From positions 17,931,530-17,995,529 of the forward strand of contig NC_079413.1 of the NCBI RefSeq assembly GCF_026213295.1: DNA of 64,000 nt. The letters run 5' to 3'. The stretch is from Gadus chalcogrammus (lineage: Eukaryota; Chordata; Actinopteri; Gadiformes; Gadidae). The translations under genes were made by a program, and so were the position numbers. Positions 43,867 to 54,793 of this stretch are shown here, one piece after another (position 1 is the stretch's first letter; every line of letters starts with the position of its first letter). The notes under the pieces were generated by a model. The model was not told the origin of the DNA. It did not search any database and was given only the letters and a program-made list of their open reading frames with translations.

Positions 43867-44159
43867 GAAATTATACCATAATGTTATAAGAAATACGGTC
43901 ACTGGCAGCTACATCAAAGCATAAGAAAATGTATTTTTATTCATCACTGGGCTTTGTTTTTGTTTAAGAGATATCCTGCAGCCATATTTACTAATCTGTT
44001 ATTAAAAAATGTCGTGTTAACAATGCCTTTTGTGTGTTTTTCATAATTACTCCCTTCCTATTTCACAAAAAAGGTCACCCATAATAAGTAGCAGCTTACC
44101 ATTAGCAACAAGCCTAGTAAACAGAATGGGAAAGTTTCCTTTTGTTGAATATTTCAAAC
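43867..44159. other. Spacer between the opposing satellite arrays
   Basis: Single-copy-looking AT-rich sequence of about 290 bp (CTGGCAGCTACATCAAAGCA, then TAATCTGTTATTAAAAAATG). No frame. Confidence 0.5.
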
Positions 44160-44632
44160 CATTAATTGCATCCTCATTCGCTATTATGCAAAATGTCAAC
44201 AAATAATGACCCGTAGTAGGTAAAAGCCCACCATTGGCAAGAACTACAGCAATCAGAATGAGAAAATGTAGTTTTATTGATTTTTGGTGAATATTTTAAA
44301 CTATTAATTGCATCCTGTTTCACTATTATATAAAATATGAACAAATAATGACCCGTAGTAAGTAAAAGCCAACCATTGACAAGTACTACAGCAATCAGAA
44401 TGAGAAAATGTATTTTATTGATTTTTGGTGAATATTTTAAACTATTAATTGCATTGTGTTTCACTATTATGCAAGATGTCAACAAATAATGACCCGTAGT
44501 AAGTAAAAGCCCACCATTGGCAAGTACTACAGCAATCAGAATGAGAAAATGTATTTATATTGATTTTTGGTGAATATTTCAAACTATTAATTGCATCCTC
44601 ATTCGCTATAATGCAAAATGTCAACAAATGAG
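44160..44632 (-). repeat. The same 142-bp satellite, inverted, about 3.3 copies
   Basis: Reverse-complement copies (TGACCCGTAGTAAGTAAAAG, ATTGATTTTTGGTGAATATT) facing the first array. The array ends at CAAAATGTCAACAAATGAGT. 44633-45080 beyond is AT-rich without a gene, and 45080-45190 is a TTA/ATT microsatellite. Confidence 0.9.
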
Positions 44633-45079
44633 TGCTTGAGACGAAGAACCATATAAGTCCATATTTTCAAATTTCAAATAATAACTTTTTTTTATTATTT
44701 GGCCTGTGAACATTATATAATATATTTCTTTTTACTTGAAGATAGACAACAAAAGCTTCCCAATTCTATTGAGATAACATTTTTCAGTGTCAATCTTAAA
44801 AACAAACAGTTACAGCAATTTACATTTATGGAATGTGGAAGAACGGTATATGTCCAGTTAATGTGGAATAACAGTATAAATCCAATTCATCATATCAATT
44901 CAAACCACTGGAGATCTAATTCCTTTATCTTAGTTTTAATACAGTAACAGAGCCTTCAAGAAAATAACCACTTAATTCTTTCAATTTTTTTTATTTAACA
45001 CCAACCTCACTTAGAGAGCGCATAAATACTCACACCATTCATTCATTTAATAAATAAATACATCCATCCATACATAAAT

Positions 45080-45190
45080 ACCTATATTATTATTATTATT
45101 ATTATTATTATACATAAATACCATATTATTATTATTATACATACCTATATTATTATAATTATAAATATTATTATAATAATTATTATTATA
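45080..45190. repeat. ATT/TTA trinucleotide repeat
   Basis: Several ATT runs separated by CATAAATACC units, immediately downstream of the 3' end of the DUF7869-like gene. Confidence 0.9.
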
Positions 45191-45218
45191 TATCAGATCG
45201 TGAGTCTGGGGATGCTTT

Positions 45219-45466
45219 CTACTCTTCACATTCTAATTTTTCATAAAATGATTGGGCTTCCGCTGGCATGTAGGCTAGCATTGTCATGAGGTCATGGTGC
45301 TTCTCCTTTTTGACAGGGAGAGGGTCCTCGTATGCGCGAGCGTATGTGGTGGAAAACAAGGGAGCTTGAGGTGGTTGTTTCTTCCTCTGCTTGGTGATCA
45401 GCCAAGTCTTCCATCCCTCATAGCGGCTGTGGCTGCCTTTTATGTGGACACACCATGGATCAGCAG
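45219..45466 (-). pseudogene. DUF7869-like gene, last exon
   Basis: Joins in phase (V-T-A-ADPWCVHIKG): WKTWLITKQRKK, QAPLFSTTYARAYEDPLPVK, KKEKHHDLMTMLAYMPAEAQ, FYEKLECEE, stop TAG at 45219-45221. The closing segment (KxxDLxxMLxYxPxxxxxFY) is the usual C-terminus of the family. Acceptor ATTTCAG. Confidence 0.7.
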
Positions 45467-45558
45467 CTGAAATCATGATTCAACAAGAAATTCAATTAAG
45501 ATTACCCAACATATCCCCAACACTGATAATCTCAGAAACCCAACTCATTAGTTTTTAC

Positions 45559-46566
45559 CTGTCACTTTCAACCACATCATGGATGTGATTAGGAAGCCAG
45601 GTGGACGCTTTAGAGTAGCATCAGGGAGCTGTCTGAAGTCTGCACACTGCATTTCTATCACGCTGAATGGGTGCTGCCTGGCTCCCCGGATCATCTCGGT
45701 GACATCGCTGGGGGTGTAGAGCGTGGAGACCTTACGCCTCTTCTCCAGCGTGGCAAAGGAGCGGTCACTGGGAAGGAAGGAGTGACCAGATACCATGAAC
45801 TTCTGCTCTATCTGGCTGAAGTACCCTCTAAATACGAGCAGGGCAATGAGGTTAAGTACTCTCCAGTTATTGTTCTGCCCACAGCATCGGTCACTATAGA
45901 TGATAAGTTTCCTTTCCTTCGCCTGGACAAGGGGAGCAAAAGATGCTTCTGCCCACTTCAAAAGGCAGCTTGCCACCTCTATTGAACCTCTGCGCGCAAT
46001 GCCCTCATGCCAGAGGCACATTGTAGGAGGACTGCCGGTGCCCATCTCCTGGATGCAGAAGTTATAGTTCACCAGCTGTCGTTGGTAGTACACGTTGGAG
46101 TGTGTCAGGTTTGGCGTGTACACTACCCCCTGCATGTCAATACAAATTACATGACAATGGTCGTTATTGGCTTTGGCCCACTCTGTGTCAGCCTGCAACT
46201 GGGAGTATGCTTTTTCAGCCTTGCGATGGTGAAGCTCACTCTCAGCTGCAATCTTTGATCTTTCTCCGTCGGTTGTAGCCGCTGTTAATTTGGAGAACAG
46301 GGCGTAACATTTCCCACAAGTATCACTTCTTGGTTGCCCAAAACAGAGGTTCTGCTGCTTGAAGATGTCCCTATAGAGCCAGAACTTTGCAGTGGATGTT
46401 GGATTGTTTTCCTTGTACAGGCGGTACATGCGGAGCAGGTTTAAATCAGGGCTCAGGGACTCCCTCTCCACATCTCCCTTCATCCGTGAGTAGTGGTTCG
46501 GTTGGCGTGGGAAACTCAGGATATGCTCTTATCTCCTCTCTCACTGCAGGATGAATGCTATGAGGC
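45559..46566 (-). pseudogene. DUF7869-like gene, main exon
   Basis: Opens with PHSIHPAVREEIR, a 2-base deletion, then HILSFPRQPNHYSRMKGDVE. Key motifs: RSDTCGKCYALFSKL (CxxC), a helical HHRKAEKAY segment, HVICIDMQGVVYTPN, YYQRQLVNYNFCIQEM, LWHEGIARRGS, LIIYSDRCCGQNNNW, FMVSGHSFLPSDRSFATLEK. The Asp residues in CIDMQ, YSDRC and the SDxxFxxxE segment are candidates for a metal-binding triad (inference). The ATG at 46483 is internal; it is only the first Met after the deletion. Donor GTAAAA. Confidence 0.7.
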
Positions 46567-46854
46567 CTAAAAAAAACACAACTCATGAACAAGGGAAATA
46601 TAATAAACTATGCTGGTCTGTTTTGCACAATTGTTGATTGTTTCTGTGACCATAAATGTGTAATTCTAACATAGGATTTTGTTTTAACATACAATCATTA
46701 AGATCCACATGTTGAAACGATACAAAGAATAATCATACTTTATAATTGCATAGCACTTCACTTCTGATATCGATCTCAAAGCGCAAAAATATGTTTCCTG
46801 ACAGCATGAAGTCTTTCACGATAACACTTAGACTAGGCTTGGATAATAACTTAC

Positions 46855-47219
46855 CTGTTCTTGTGCTTTCCTCTTAAGTCCTCTAATGGAGATCTGACTT
46901 CAGCTACCTGCTCTGTTCCCTCAGTCTGACTGCCTAACTTTTCTTGAATAACCTTTTCAAATATAAGTAACTTTAAGTAAATATGTTATGGAAAATGTAT
47001 CTCATTAAAAGCATGCATGTAATGAAAAGTTAAATGGAAAACATAAGGCTACATAAAACTTGCCTGTAGGCGACTGTTGGTCAGTTGAAAGACTGACATA
47101 AATGTGAGCTTACAAACGCTCAGTCTTTTGCCTCCTTGTTGGACATGGTACTTAAAGGTGTACCTCCTCTTTGGAACTTCAGTGTCAGGCCCACGTGGTC
47201 GTCTGCGACTCACCTCGTG
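46855..47219 (-). pseudogene. DUF7869-like gene, exons 2 and 3
   Basis: 47219-47064 (52 codons): SRRRPRGPDTEVPKRRYTFK, YHVQQGGKRLSVCKLTFMSV, ending SRLQ before a GC donor (GCAAGT). 46952-46855 (32 codons plus two bases): VIQEKLGSQTEGTEQ and SPLEDLRGKHKN, donor GTAAGT. VCKxxF and the DxRGKHxNR motif are family hallmarks. Confidence 0.65.
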
Positions 47220-48478
47220 CTAGAGGTAAAAGTAAAGTAAAAAGATATTTACCATAGTGTCGCATGCTAGCGGTTGTGTAGAGCTGTCAAGTTAAGGCAA
47301 TTAAGTATGTTTTGGTTGGGAGAATGAATAACCAATGTGTGTGCCTTTTAGGGCCTAGGCCTACATGATGCCCATCATCCATCATCCATCCTCACAAAAT
47401 TTAACATTTACAGTGATCAGGCATATGTGCAGTCTTAGTGAACTGAAAATGCAAAAAGCTAGATATTTATTGGACAACCGCCACAAAATCGTCATAACCG
47501 GGGAATCCCGACTTCTATGGGAATGAATGATACAGCTGAACTCTTTTTGATTGACAGCATGTGTCGCGATTGGAGAGTTTCAAGTTCAAGGATGTTAACG
47601 TTCGTCTTGGCAATGACAGGTGAAGTCGAGAGGCAAGGCAAGTTGCAGCTCAAATTATCATATATTTGCGAGCAATAGCCTACAGTAGGTCTCTATTCGT
47701 TTTTGTACATATCCTACTGTAATTAAAATCGTAATGTGCAGTTACGTTACAGAGTTAGTGTCTTGCTTTTATTTCAATTCTGTATTTAGGCTAAGTTGTA
47801 GCCTGATAGCTCGCTATAACTTATCAGAGCTTCCCCTATTCCAAAGAGGAGCAACTTGTGTATATAGGCTAAGTCTTAAAGATCCCATGCCATTCTATTT
47901 TATGATGCTTTAATATAGGTATTAGTGGGCCACAAACACAGTATTCAAAGACGTCCCCGAAATTCAGCCGTGGTGCAGAGTTACAGTCACTCCGAAAGAG
48001 TCGCACATTGAGCTTCCCCCAAACGTGCTGTTTCGGTGGGCGTGTCAAGGCAGGTCAAGGAGGGGGGTGGGGGTGTGGCCCTGAGCAGCTTGTAGCCACT
48101 ACCATGCGCTCTGTATACGGTGGGCGTGTCAAGGCAGGTCAAGGAGGGGGGTGGGGGTGTGGCCCTGAGCAGCTTGTAGCCACTGACAGTACCATGCGCT
48201 CTGTTTACGGTGGATGTATCGCAATGGCTCATAGAAACCCATATTATACATATCTATATCATATAATATAATATATATTATCACCTGGCCCTGAGCAGCT
48301 TGTAGCCACGGTACCATGCGCTCTGTTTACGGTGGATGTATCGCAATGGCTCTTAGAAACCCATATTATACATAGATATCTATATCATATAATATATAAT
48401 ATATATTATCACAGCCAAAAGCTGTGTGAGCCTCCAGACGATAGGTTATTATGAATCTCAAACGGCCGCGTCTACTTC
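47220..48478. other. Intron sequence with a tandem duplication
   Basis: 48035-48185 contains two copies of an 80-bp unit (GGGCGTGTCAAGGCAGGTCA, GGCCCTGAGCAGCTTGTAGC), and a partial third near 48290. TATATTATCAC runs at 48255-48410 flank a duplicated TTTACGGTGGATGTATCGCA segment. No gene. Confidence 0.6.
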
Positions 48479-49393
48479 AGATTGATGTGGAAGTGGAAGA
48501 ACCAGAGACGTCGGAGAACCCGACGAAGTCCTTTGTGATTCATTTATCGTCTGGACGCGCACACAGCTTTTGGCCGTGATAATATGTATTATTTGATATA
48601 GATATCTATGTATTATATGATATTATTTAGATATAGAGCAGAGCTCCAGGACTGTAACGCAAGTGTTGTACACTTCCTTGTTATTTGGATAACCGTTCTG
48701 CTGTTGGTGTGATGGCGCATAACACGTCGGACTCTCGTCTCTGGTATTTCTACAACGAGACTCGTAGTGGGGGTTATCTCAGCCATGGTTGAGGATGAAT
48801 TGGGGGAAAGGAACTTTGGCTTTGACTCCCTGAAGTAGGCTACATGAACCACGACATGGAGGAGAAAGGGATTGTTGGCCGCAAATGTATCCCGCTTGAG
48901 CCCTGCTTCCCGCCGCCTCGGCAGCGGTCAGCGCTAATCACCGCATCCTGAAGCCGAGGCGGTGGTCCATCGGCAGCGAGGCTCCGGCGGGAGACGACCG
49001 CGGTCAACAATCCCTTTCTCCTCCATGTCGTGGTTCATGACTTCAGGGAGTCAAAGCCAAAGTTCCTTTCCCCCAATTCATTCTCAACCATGGCTGAGAT
49101 AACCCCCACTACGGGTCTAGTTGTAGAAATACCATAGACGAGAGTCCGACGTGTTATGCGCCATCACACCAACAGCAGAACGGTTATCCAAATAACAAGG
49201 AAGTGTACAACACTTGCGTTACAGTCCTGGAGCTCTATATCTAAATAATATCATATAATACATAGATATCTATATCAAATAATACATATTATCACGGCCA
49301 AAAGCTGTGTGCACGTCGAGACGATATAATGAATCACAAAGGACTTCGTCGGGTTCTCCGACGTCTCTGGTTCTTCCACTTCCACATCAATCT
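48479..49393. mobile_element. 915-bp palindrome, about 400-bp arms
   Basis: 48479-48882 (AGATTGATGTGGAAGTGG to ATTGTTGGCCGC) is repeated as a near-perfect reverse complement at 49000-49393. Landmarks in both arms: GACGTCGGAGAACCCGACGA, CAGCTTTTGGCCGTGATAAT, AACGCAAGTGTTGTACACTT, CGTCGGACTCTCGT. The 117-bp spacer has its own inverted pair (GCCGCCTCGG / CCGAGGCGG). Pieces of the same family lie in 8330-8815. Non-coding. The small number of differences implies recent formation or arm-to-arm gene conversion. Confidence 0.92.
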
Positions 49394-49418
49394 GTAGTAG
49401 ACAGAACCGTGCGCTGCC

Positions 49419-49507
49419 TGCTGCCGGCGCGAGGCACCACCGCCCGGCTTCGCGGCGGTGGTGCTTCGCGGCGGTGGTGCCTCGCGGCAACCGGCGGCAG
49501 GCAGCAT
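49419..49507. repeat. GC-rich hairpin beside the palindrome
   Basis: GCTGCCTGCTGCCGG with GCGAGGCACCACCGCC is mirrored by GGCGGTGGTGCCTCGC and CCGGCGGCAGGCAGC. A tandem GCGGCGGTGGTGCTTC pair lies between. The overlapping frames on both strands derive from this symmetry. Confidence 0.85.
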
Positions 49508-49964
49508 GTCGCAGTTCATGTAGTTCGATGTCGTTCTGCCATTGCATTCAAAATTCTGTAACTAGCCTGTTACTACGAACTAAGCAACTACCGTACACGT
49601 ATTAGCATTTAGCACTAGCTCAATCACGACTCCTTCAGAATTATTGTGGGTGGTTACGAACCAACCAAGTGGGCAGGGCCATGAATAATAATTTGACAAC
49701 GCTACGTCACAGTGTCACCTTATCCAGATCGGCTCATTTCTTCTGCCTTTTTCCTTTCATTGCCTATTGCATTCAGCAGACAAACTGCATAGATTTCAAA
49801 CTTACCACAGCTCACAAACTTATTCAGACCTATGTTATTTAACAAACAATAGGAAAAATGTGATTTTAATGGCATGGGCTCTTTAAGGGCCGGTTGCTTA
49901 TATTTTATGTAACACGTTTGTTATTTCATGGACCTATTTGCGTTGCATCGTGTAGTTCGCTTAC

Positions 49965-50099
49965 CTGCTCCAAACCAGAAAGAATGATAGCCTGCTGCCT
50001 CTCGTAAGAGACAGCATAAAACTCTGTAAAGAGCTGAAGCTTTCTTTGCTCTGTTAGACTTGAACACAGTCTGGAACACGTCTCCTTGCACACCTTGCC
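49965..50099 (-). pseudogene. DUF7869-like gene, N-terminal exon
   Basis: 45 codons, phase 0: KVCKETCSRLCSSLTEQRKL, QLFTEFYAVSYERQQAIILS and GLEQ, donor GTAAGC. A Cys cluster followed by a helical segment with FxxFY and RQQ is the usual start of the family. Acceptor TTAAG is weak. A hAT element (50156-51278) was inserted just upstream. Confidence 0.6.
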
Positions 50100-50155
50100 C
50101 TTAACAGAAACAAAGTCACTTTAACGTTTTTAGCTATAAAACACTGTAGAGCTAA

Positions 50156-51278
50156 ATTTTAGGGTTGGGTATCGTTTGGGTTTTATCCGATACCGGTGCC
50201 TACTCAGTACTTTTCAAACGGTTCTCAAACCGGTACATAAAAAAAACGAAACGGCACACACTTGCATTAAGCAGAAAGTCAGCGGACACTGAGTTGAAGC
50301 CTACTTGATATGCAAGATTTACGGTTGGCATTCAATTACTCGACTAACCAGAAGAGGCTGCTGTGAGTGCTGTGACTGATACATATCTTTTTAAAATTAC
50401 AAATAATTGTAATTACTCACTGAAAGCAGGCAGGCACGCATCATGGCGCAACATTACTGCCAAAGTCATATTAAGTAGTATAACTCATGTGCGCAAGGCA
50501 GCCACGGGAGACGCCAACATTGTTTTCAACCGTTCGGTACCGCGCTGCATTAATTTCCAAGTTTTGAGAAGAAAAAGTATTTGAAGCGAATAACGACTCT
50601 GTTTTTGATTGTTTATTTGGTTTTTGAACAGCAAGTTTTGGATGCATGCATCGGATTTTGAGTTTGTTTGTTTGTTACTTTAAAATTACATTCGCTCGCA
50701 ACACACACACACACACACGCACACGTTCATTCACGTTCACCCACCACAACCTGCCGATCTTCAATCAAAACAACATCAAGTAAGCGATGCCACAGCGCGT
50801 TGACAAGTCCGTCCCGAGTCTCGAGGCGCCCATAGGCTTTATGGTTTATATGTTTGAAAGCCGTGACACAGTCTTTTACCAGTTGGCCTGAAATACCACG
50901 CCTCGCAGTCATGGACCTATGAAGAAAGTCGTAGTCGTACCATGCGTGTTTAGCGCAACATTGAGAAGGGTCCCGTCTGAAACAGTGTCGCGCAGCGCTG
51001 CGTTCCGAACGTTGTAATCAAATACACCGGTATTACGGTAGGCTATATAAAAAAATCATATCCTAACGAATATACACACCGTCATTCAGTGAGAACCGGT
51101 ATAGCGCCCAGCACTAACGCAAGTTGACGCCGCAACACCATGGGGGCGGGGCAGGGGGCGTTAAAAAACGTCAGGCACCGTTATGAGGAACCAAAATGTG
51201 CGTTCTTATTCGATCTCGTTACAACCGTTTATGTCGGAACCGGTTCCCTACTGGAACCGAGTTTCGGTGCTCAACCCT
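50156..51278. mobile_element. hAT element G with AGAGCTAA target duplication
   Basis: Left end (ATTTT)AGGGTTGGGTATCG and right end CGGTGCTCAACCCT. AGAGCTAA at 50148-50155 and 51279-51286. The left end carries about five extra bases before the conserved terminus. The interior has GGTTCTCAAACCGGTA motifs and a short CA run at 50700-50720. No transposase frame. Confidence 0.8.
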
Positions 51279-51400
51279 AGAGCTAATAGCAGCCTTTATT
51301 AAATTTACAAGCTAGAATATAACAGTTTACACAATCAATGAATGGTAATTAGGCTACTATGCTAGCCTACGTGACACAGCTGGGCTGGCGTTCGGAGACA

Positions 51401-51500
51401 NNNNNNNNNNNNNNNNNNNNNNNNNNNNNNNNNNNNNNNNNNNNNNNNNNNNNNNNNNNNNNNNNNNNNNNNNNNNNNNNNNNNNNNNNNNNNNNNNNNN
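51401..51500. other. Assembly gap (100 N)
   Basis: One hundred N; round length suggests a placeholder of unknown true size. The predicted frame crossing it is meaningless. Confidence 1.
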
Positions 51501-51690
51501 GATTCACCTCACCGCCTCACCTTACCACCTCACCGCCTCACCTTACCACCTCACCGCCTCACATCACCGCCTCACAGCCTCACTGCCTCACCGCCTCACT
51601 GCCTCACCTCACTGCCTCACTGCCTCACTGCCTCACCGCCTCACTGCCTCATTGCCTCAGCGACTCACCGCCTCACAGCCTCACAGCCTT
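51501..51690. repeat. Minisatellite of CCTCACCG/CCTCACTG units
   Basis: Eight- to fifteen-base units (GCCTCACTGCCTCACC) run directly from the gap edge, which probably explains why the assembly broke here. 51690-52095 beyond is non-coding without recognised repeats. Confidence 0.9.
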
Positions 51691-52369
51691 TATTGCTGTT
51701 GACCTTGCTGCCAGCCACTGTGTGGACAGCAGAGCACATAGTTTCAGATGAATGCAGACGAGGGGGAAAGGATCAGCGACGGCTGCAGGGGGTTTAGTGC
51801 TCAGCAGCTGGTTGCAACCAATGGTGAACGTAAATTGCCCAAACGTTCGACTTTACACTCAACTAAAAAAATAGCAGTTGCACCCAGCAGATAGCTTCAA
51901 CGTAACACTTAAGTTATATATAGATATAGATTTTACGACTCCCCTCTAGCTGGTGCAATGTTCCATTCTAGCGATAAAGACCGGTAAATACATTAAAAGA
52001 CTTGCATACAAAAGATGGCAATTCGATTTTCAACAGCGTTTGCGTCGGGGAACGGATTGTGCGTGACCGTATTGATCCATTTCATCGGTATGATGATGTA
52101 GATCAGTGGTTCTCAACCTTTAGTGGGCAAACGCCCCCCTGACCTTACCTGATCCTCTGGCGCCCCCCCCCCCCACCCCCAATAAAAAAATACAAATAAA
52201 CTAACAACCCCACTCAAACTCGTGTTATATTGCTTAAAGTTGTCACTGCATCGTTTTTCATTGATTTTGCGTTGGTCACTGATAGCAATGAATGCCTTCT
52301 GAGTCGGTTTTTTGGTGCAAAAAATATAAAAATATTAATGAATATTCAATTAAACTTCCAGAGCGACAG

Positions 52370-52530
52370 TAGAGAGAGGAGAGAGAGAGAGAGAGAGGAG
52401 AGAGAGGAGAGAGAGAGAGAGAGGAGAGAGAGAGAGGAGAGGAGAGGAGAGGAGGAGAGAGAGAGGAGAGAGAGGAGAGAGAGAGGAGAGAAGAGAGATG
52501 AGAGAGAGAGAGAGAGAGAGAGGCCAAGAA
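52370..52530. repeat. GA-rich (GAGAGAGAG/GGAGAGG) repeat
   Basis: About 160 bp of almost pure purine. The Ser/Leu-rich minus-strand frames are repeat artefacts. Confidence 0.93.
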
Positions 52531-52666
52531 AGAAGGGTTGAGAAGAAATGGTTGGATTGAACATTCATTCAGCGTGGCCACGGTGTGGGCACTCTCCCGC
52601 GACTCCCGGCCGCCACGTCTCCCGCAGGGGCGATTCTAGGGAGTGTGGGGGCCCTAGGCAGAGGAT

Positions 52667-52815
52667 TGTTTGACGGGGGTGGGGGGGGGGGGGTATGGAG
52701 CGATTGTTGACGCAGGGGGGGGGGGGGGGGGGGTATGGAGCGATTGTTGACGGGGGGGGGGGGGGGGGGGGGGGGGGTATGGAGCGATTGTTGACTGGGG
52801 GCGGGGGGGGGGGAG
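52667..52815. repeat. G-run minisatellite, unit TATGGAGCGATTGTTGAC plus poly(G)
   Basis: Four units of GTATGGAGCGATTGTTGAC are each separated by 14-27 G. G-quadruplex formation is likely. It lies inside a smaller hAT-like remnant (CAGGGGCGATTCTAGGGAG at 52626; GCAATTGCGGGGCCCCAGG near 52885). Confidence 0.85.
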
Positions 52816-53193
52816 GTCTGGAGCGTTTTTTTTTTTTTCTTGGCTCTAGGGGGCCCCCTAGTAGTGGCCCGGGGCCCCAAGCAATTGCGGGGCCCCAGGC
52901 AATTGCCTGGTATGCCTAATGGGATGCAGCGCTCTCCCGTCGTACCCCGACCGCGGCACCCTGCGGCCGGGGACTCCACGAAAACAGTTTGCACGCAGAG
53001 GCCTAATAAGGCCTATATATTTTGTATTTGAAATGCAACGGTCTTTTCGTGGAGACTACGCTCAGAGCAGCTGGAACTGAACAAGAGGAAGGAGGAAAAC
53101 GGGCTATGAAACTAAATTAAATATTTGATTGTGTTGTGTTGGTTACTGAACTGTTAACCCGCAAACTTGGGTTATGTTTATCAGCGTTACTAT

Positions 53194-54793
53194 CAGGGCT
53201 TGAAAACGAATTTCTTTTTCAATCGTTCTGCTCCGAACGGAACCGGTATATTTAACGTTTTCGTTCTTGAATTCCGCCACCAACATATCGTTCCTGAACC
53301 GGTTCGGAACATAAAATAACGTTCGTTCTTAAAGTTCCGGCAGTGTTATTGGGCCTAGTCTATTTTTGTGGTCGATAAAAGGGTGACCAGATGTGTCGCT
53401 TTGTGCGGGACAGTCCCGCATTTCGATTACTTGGTACACGTCCCGCAAATTGAGACGTTGTCCCGCATTGTTATTAGGGCTGGCCCGAATTATTCGAATA
53501 TTCAAATACTCGTTGGGAAAATTAGTATTCAAAGCTTAAATCAGTATTCGGAGCTTCGTTGTTTCCGTACGTGACGTTACCAGAGCGAGGGAGGCAAACT
53601 ATAAGCGACACCAAGCAGAGAAGCGAGAGAGGTGGAGGAAGAATAGATATGTTGTTTCCCTTAACTTTATAACCACATTAGTGGGATCTCTGGAGGAAAA
53701 TAAATGCTTAGTGAAATGCTAACCTTAGCTTAGTTGTTTGTTTACGTTCGCTGTACAGCGCCGCGCCAATCAACTGTGACTGGCTTGCTGCAGAGCGTGA
53801 GCGTCTTGGGAATACCCGGTAAATATAATGGATATAATATGGACACATAAGACAATCAATATTCGATATTTGTTATGGATTTATTGTACAAATTCCCTGA
53901 AAAGATGCACGTTCCAGAATGAATTGAAAAGCTCCCGCAAGGGCTGAGATGGCAGAGGACAGCTGATTTGGTATGGAACAACCGCTGTTCGCTTCCACAG
54001 GGAAAATCTAAGTAACTCCAACTTACTTAGGCCTACTAAATAACGTTCAAAAGCTATTAAATCTTCAACAAAATATGTAGATACTGTCAAAATCGGTTCC
54101 AGGGAGTGTATAGGGATTATTAATGTGTTGAGTTTGATGGTGTGTTTTTCGGGAATGAGTATTCGAATATTCGCTCGGAAAAACCAACGAGTATTCGAAG
54201 CCTGAAAAATGGCATTCGGGCCAGCCCTAATTGTTAATGACAGTCAGACTCGATTATTGAAATAAGTGTTTTATAATCTGGCATTTATCAAATAGTGTGT
54301 AGACAGCAGTGAGGGCTGTCATCAGGGAGCGGGCCCGGCTGTTTGATCCTTTCAATGAAACTTGGACGCAGGTTAAGGGCAGGGCACGCCCACCAACAAG
54401 AAACAATGCAAAGGCGATATAGTGGACTCGGTTAATTTAGCTCACGTTAACTTTGTCGAAGATAGAGCTCAGTGCAACTGTTGCTTCGAAATCGCCTCTC
54501 GCCAGGGCGGTGGTGGGAATTTGTGACAACTGAGCTTAGCGGGCGGCGAAGTGAACGCGGCAACCGGAAATATATATATTTTTTTCATGAAATAGGCTAT
54601 GCTTTTGTGAAATTTTATTGGCTAGATAGAGAACGAAAAAAAACGTTATTAACCGGTTTTGGGGTTTTCAGAATAAAGTTTCTGTTCCGGAACAGTTGAA
54701 GACCATTTGGTTTTCGTTTCCGTTTCCGTTCCTCGTAAAATTCCGTTCGTTTTCGGTTTTCGTTTTCGTTCCTTGAACCGGTTCGGAGCCCTG
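53194..54793. mobile_element. hAT element I nested in H1, target GTTACTAT
   Basis: Starts CAGGGCTTGAAAACGAAT and ends CCGGTTCGGAGCCCTG. GTTACTAT at 53186-53193 and 54794-54801. GGAACCGGTATATTTAACG-type motifs near both ends. Non-coding. Confidence 0.9.
53475..54229. mobile_element. hAT element J nested in I
   Basis: Perfect TAGGGCTGGCCCGAAT at the left and ATTCGGGCCAGCCCTA at the right. Flanks are ATTGTTAT (53467-53474) and ATTGTTAA (54230-54237), a 7-of-8 target duplication. Internal ATTCGAATATTCAAATACTC motifs are mirrored near the right end. Confidence 0.88.

Larger units (their letters stand above)
45219..50099 (-). pseudogene. DUF7869-like gene, five exons visible, one frameshift
   Basis: Minus-strand exons with consistent phases: 50099-49965, 47219-47064, 46952-46855, 46566-45559, 45466-45219. 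The joined motifs match, from memory, a broad animal family annotated DUF7869 (uncharacterised, often multi-copy). A 2-base deletion near 46526 breaks the fourth exon, where EIR(E)HILSFP should read through; otherwise the gene is open. The 2.7-kb intron between the first two visible exons holds the long palindrome. A first exon may be missing. No function is established; the Asp pattern suggests an RNase H-like nuclease or transposase (inference). Confidence 0.65.

Noticed and set aside
46480..46483. ATG at 46483 as the start of a 311-codon gene
   Set aside because: Family motifs continue upstream across a 2-base deletion and into earlier exons, so this Met is internal.
49275..49561. Overlapping plus- and minus-strand frames of 61-90 codons
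   Set aside because: They arise from the palindrome arm and the GC-rich hairpin, which read alike on both strands.
51359..51751. 130-codon frame crossing the assembly gap
   Set aside because: It contains N and the CCTCACTG minisatellite; no support.
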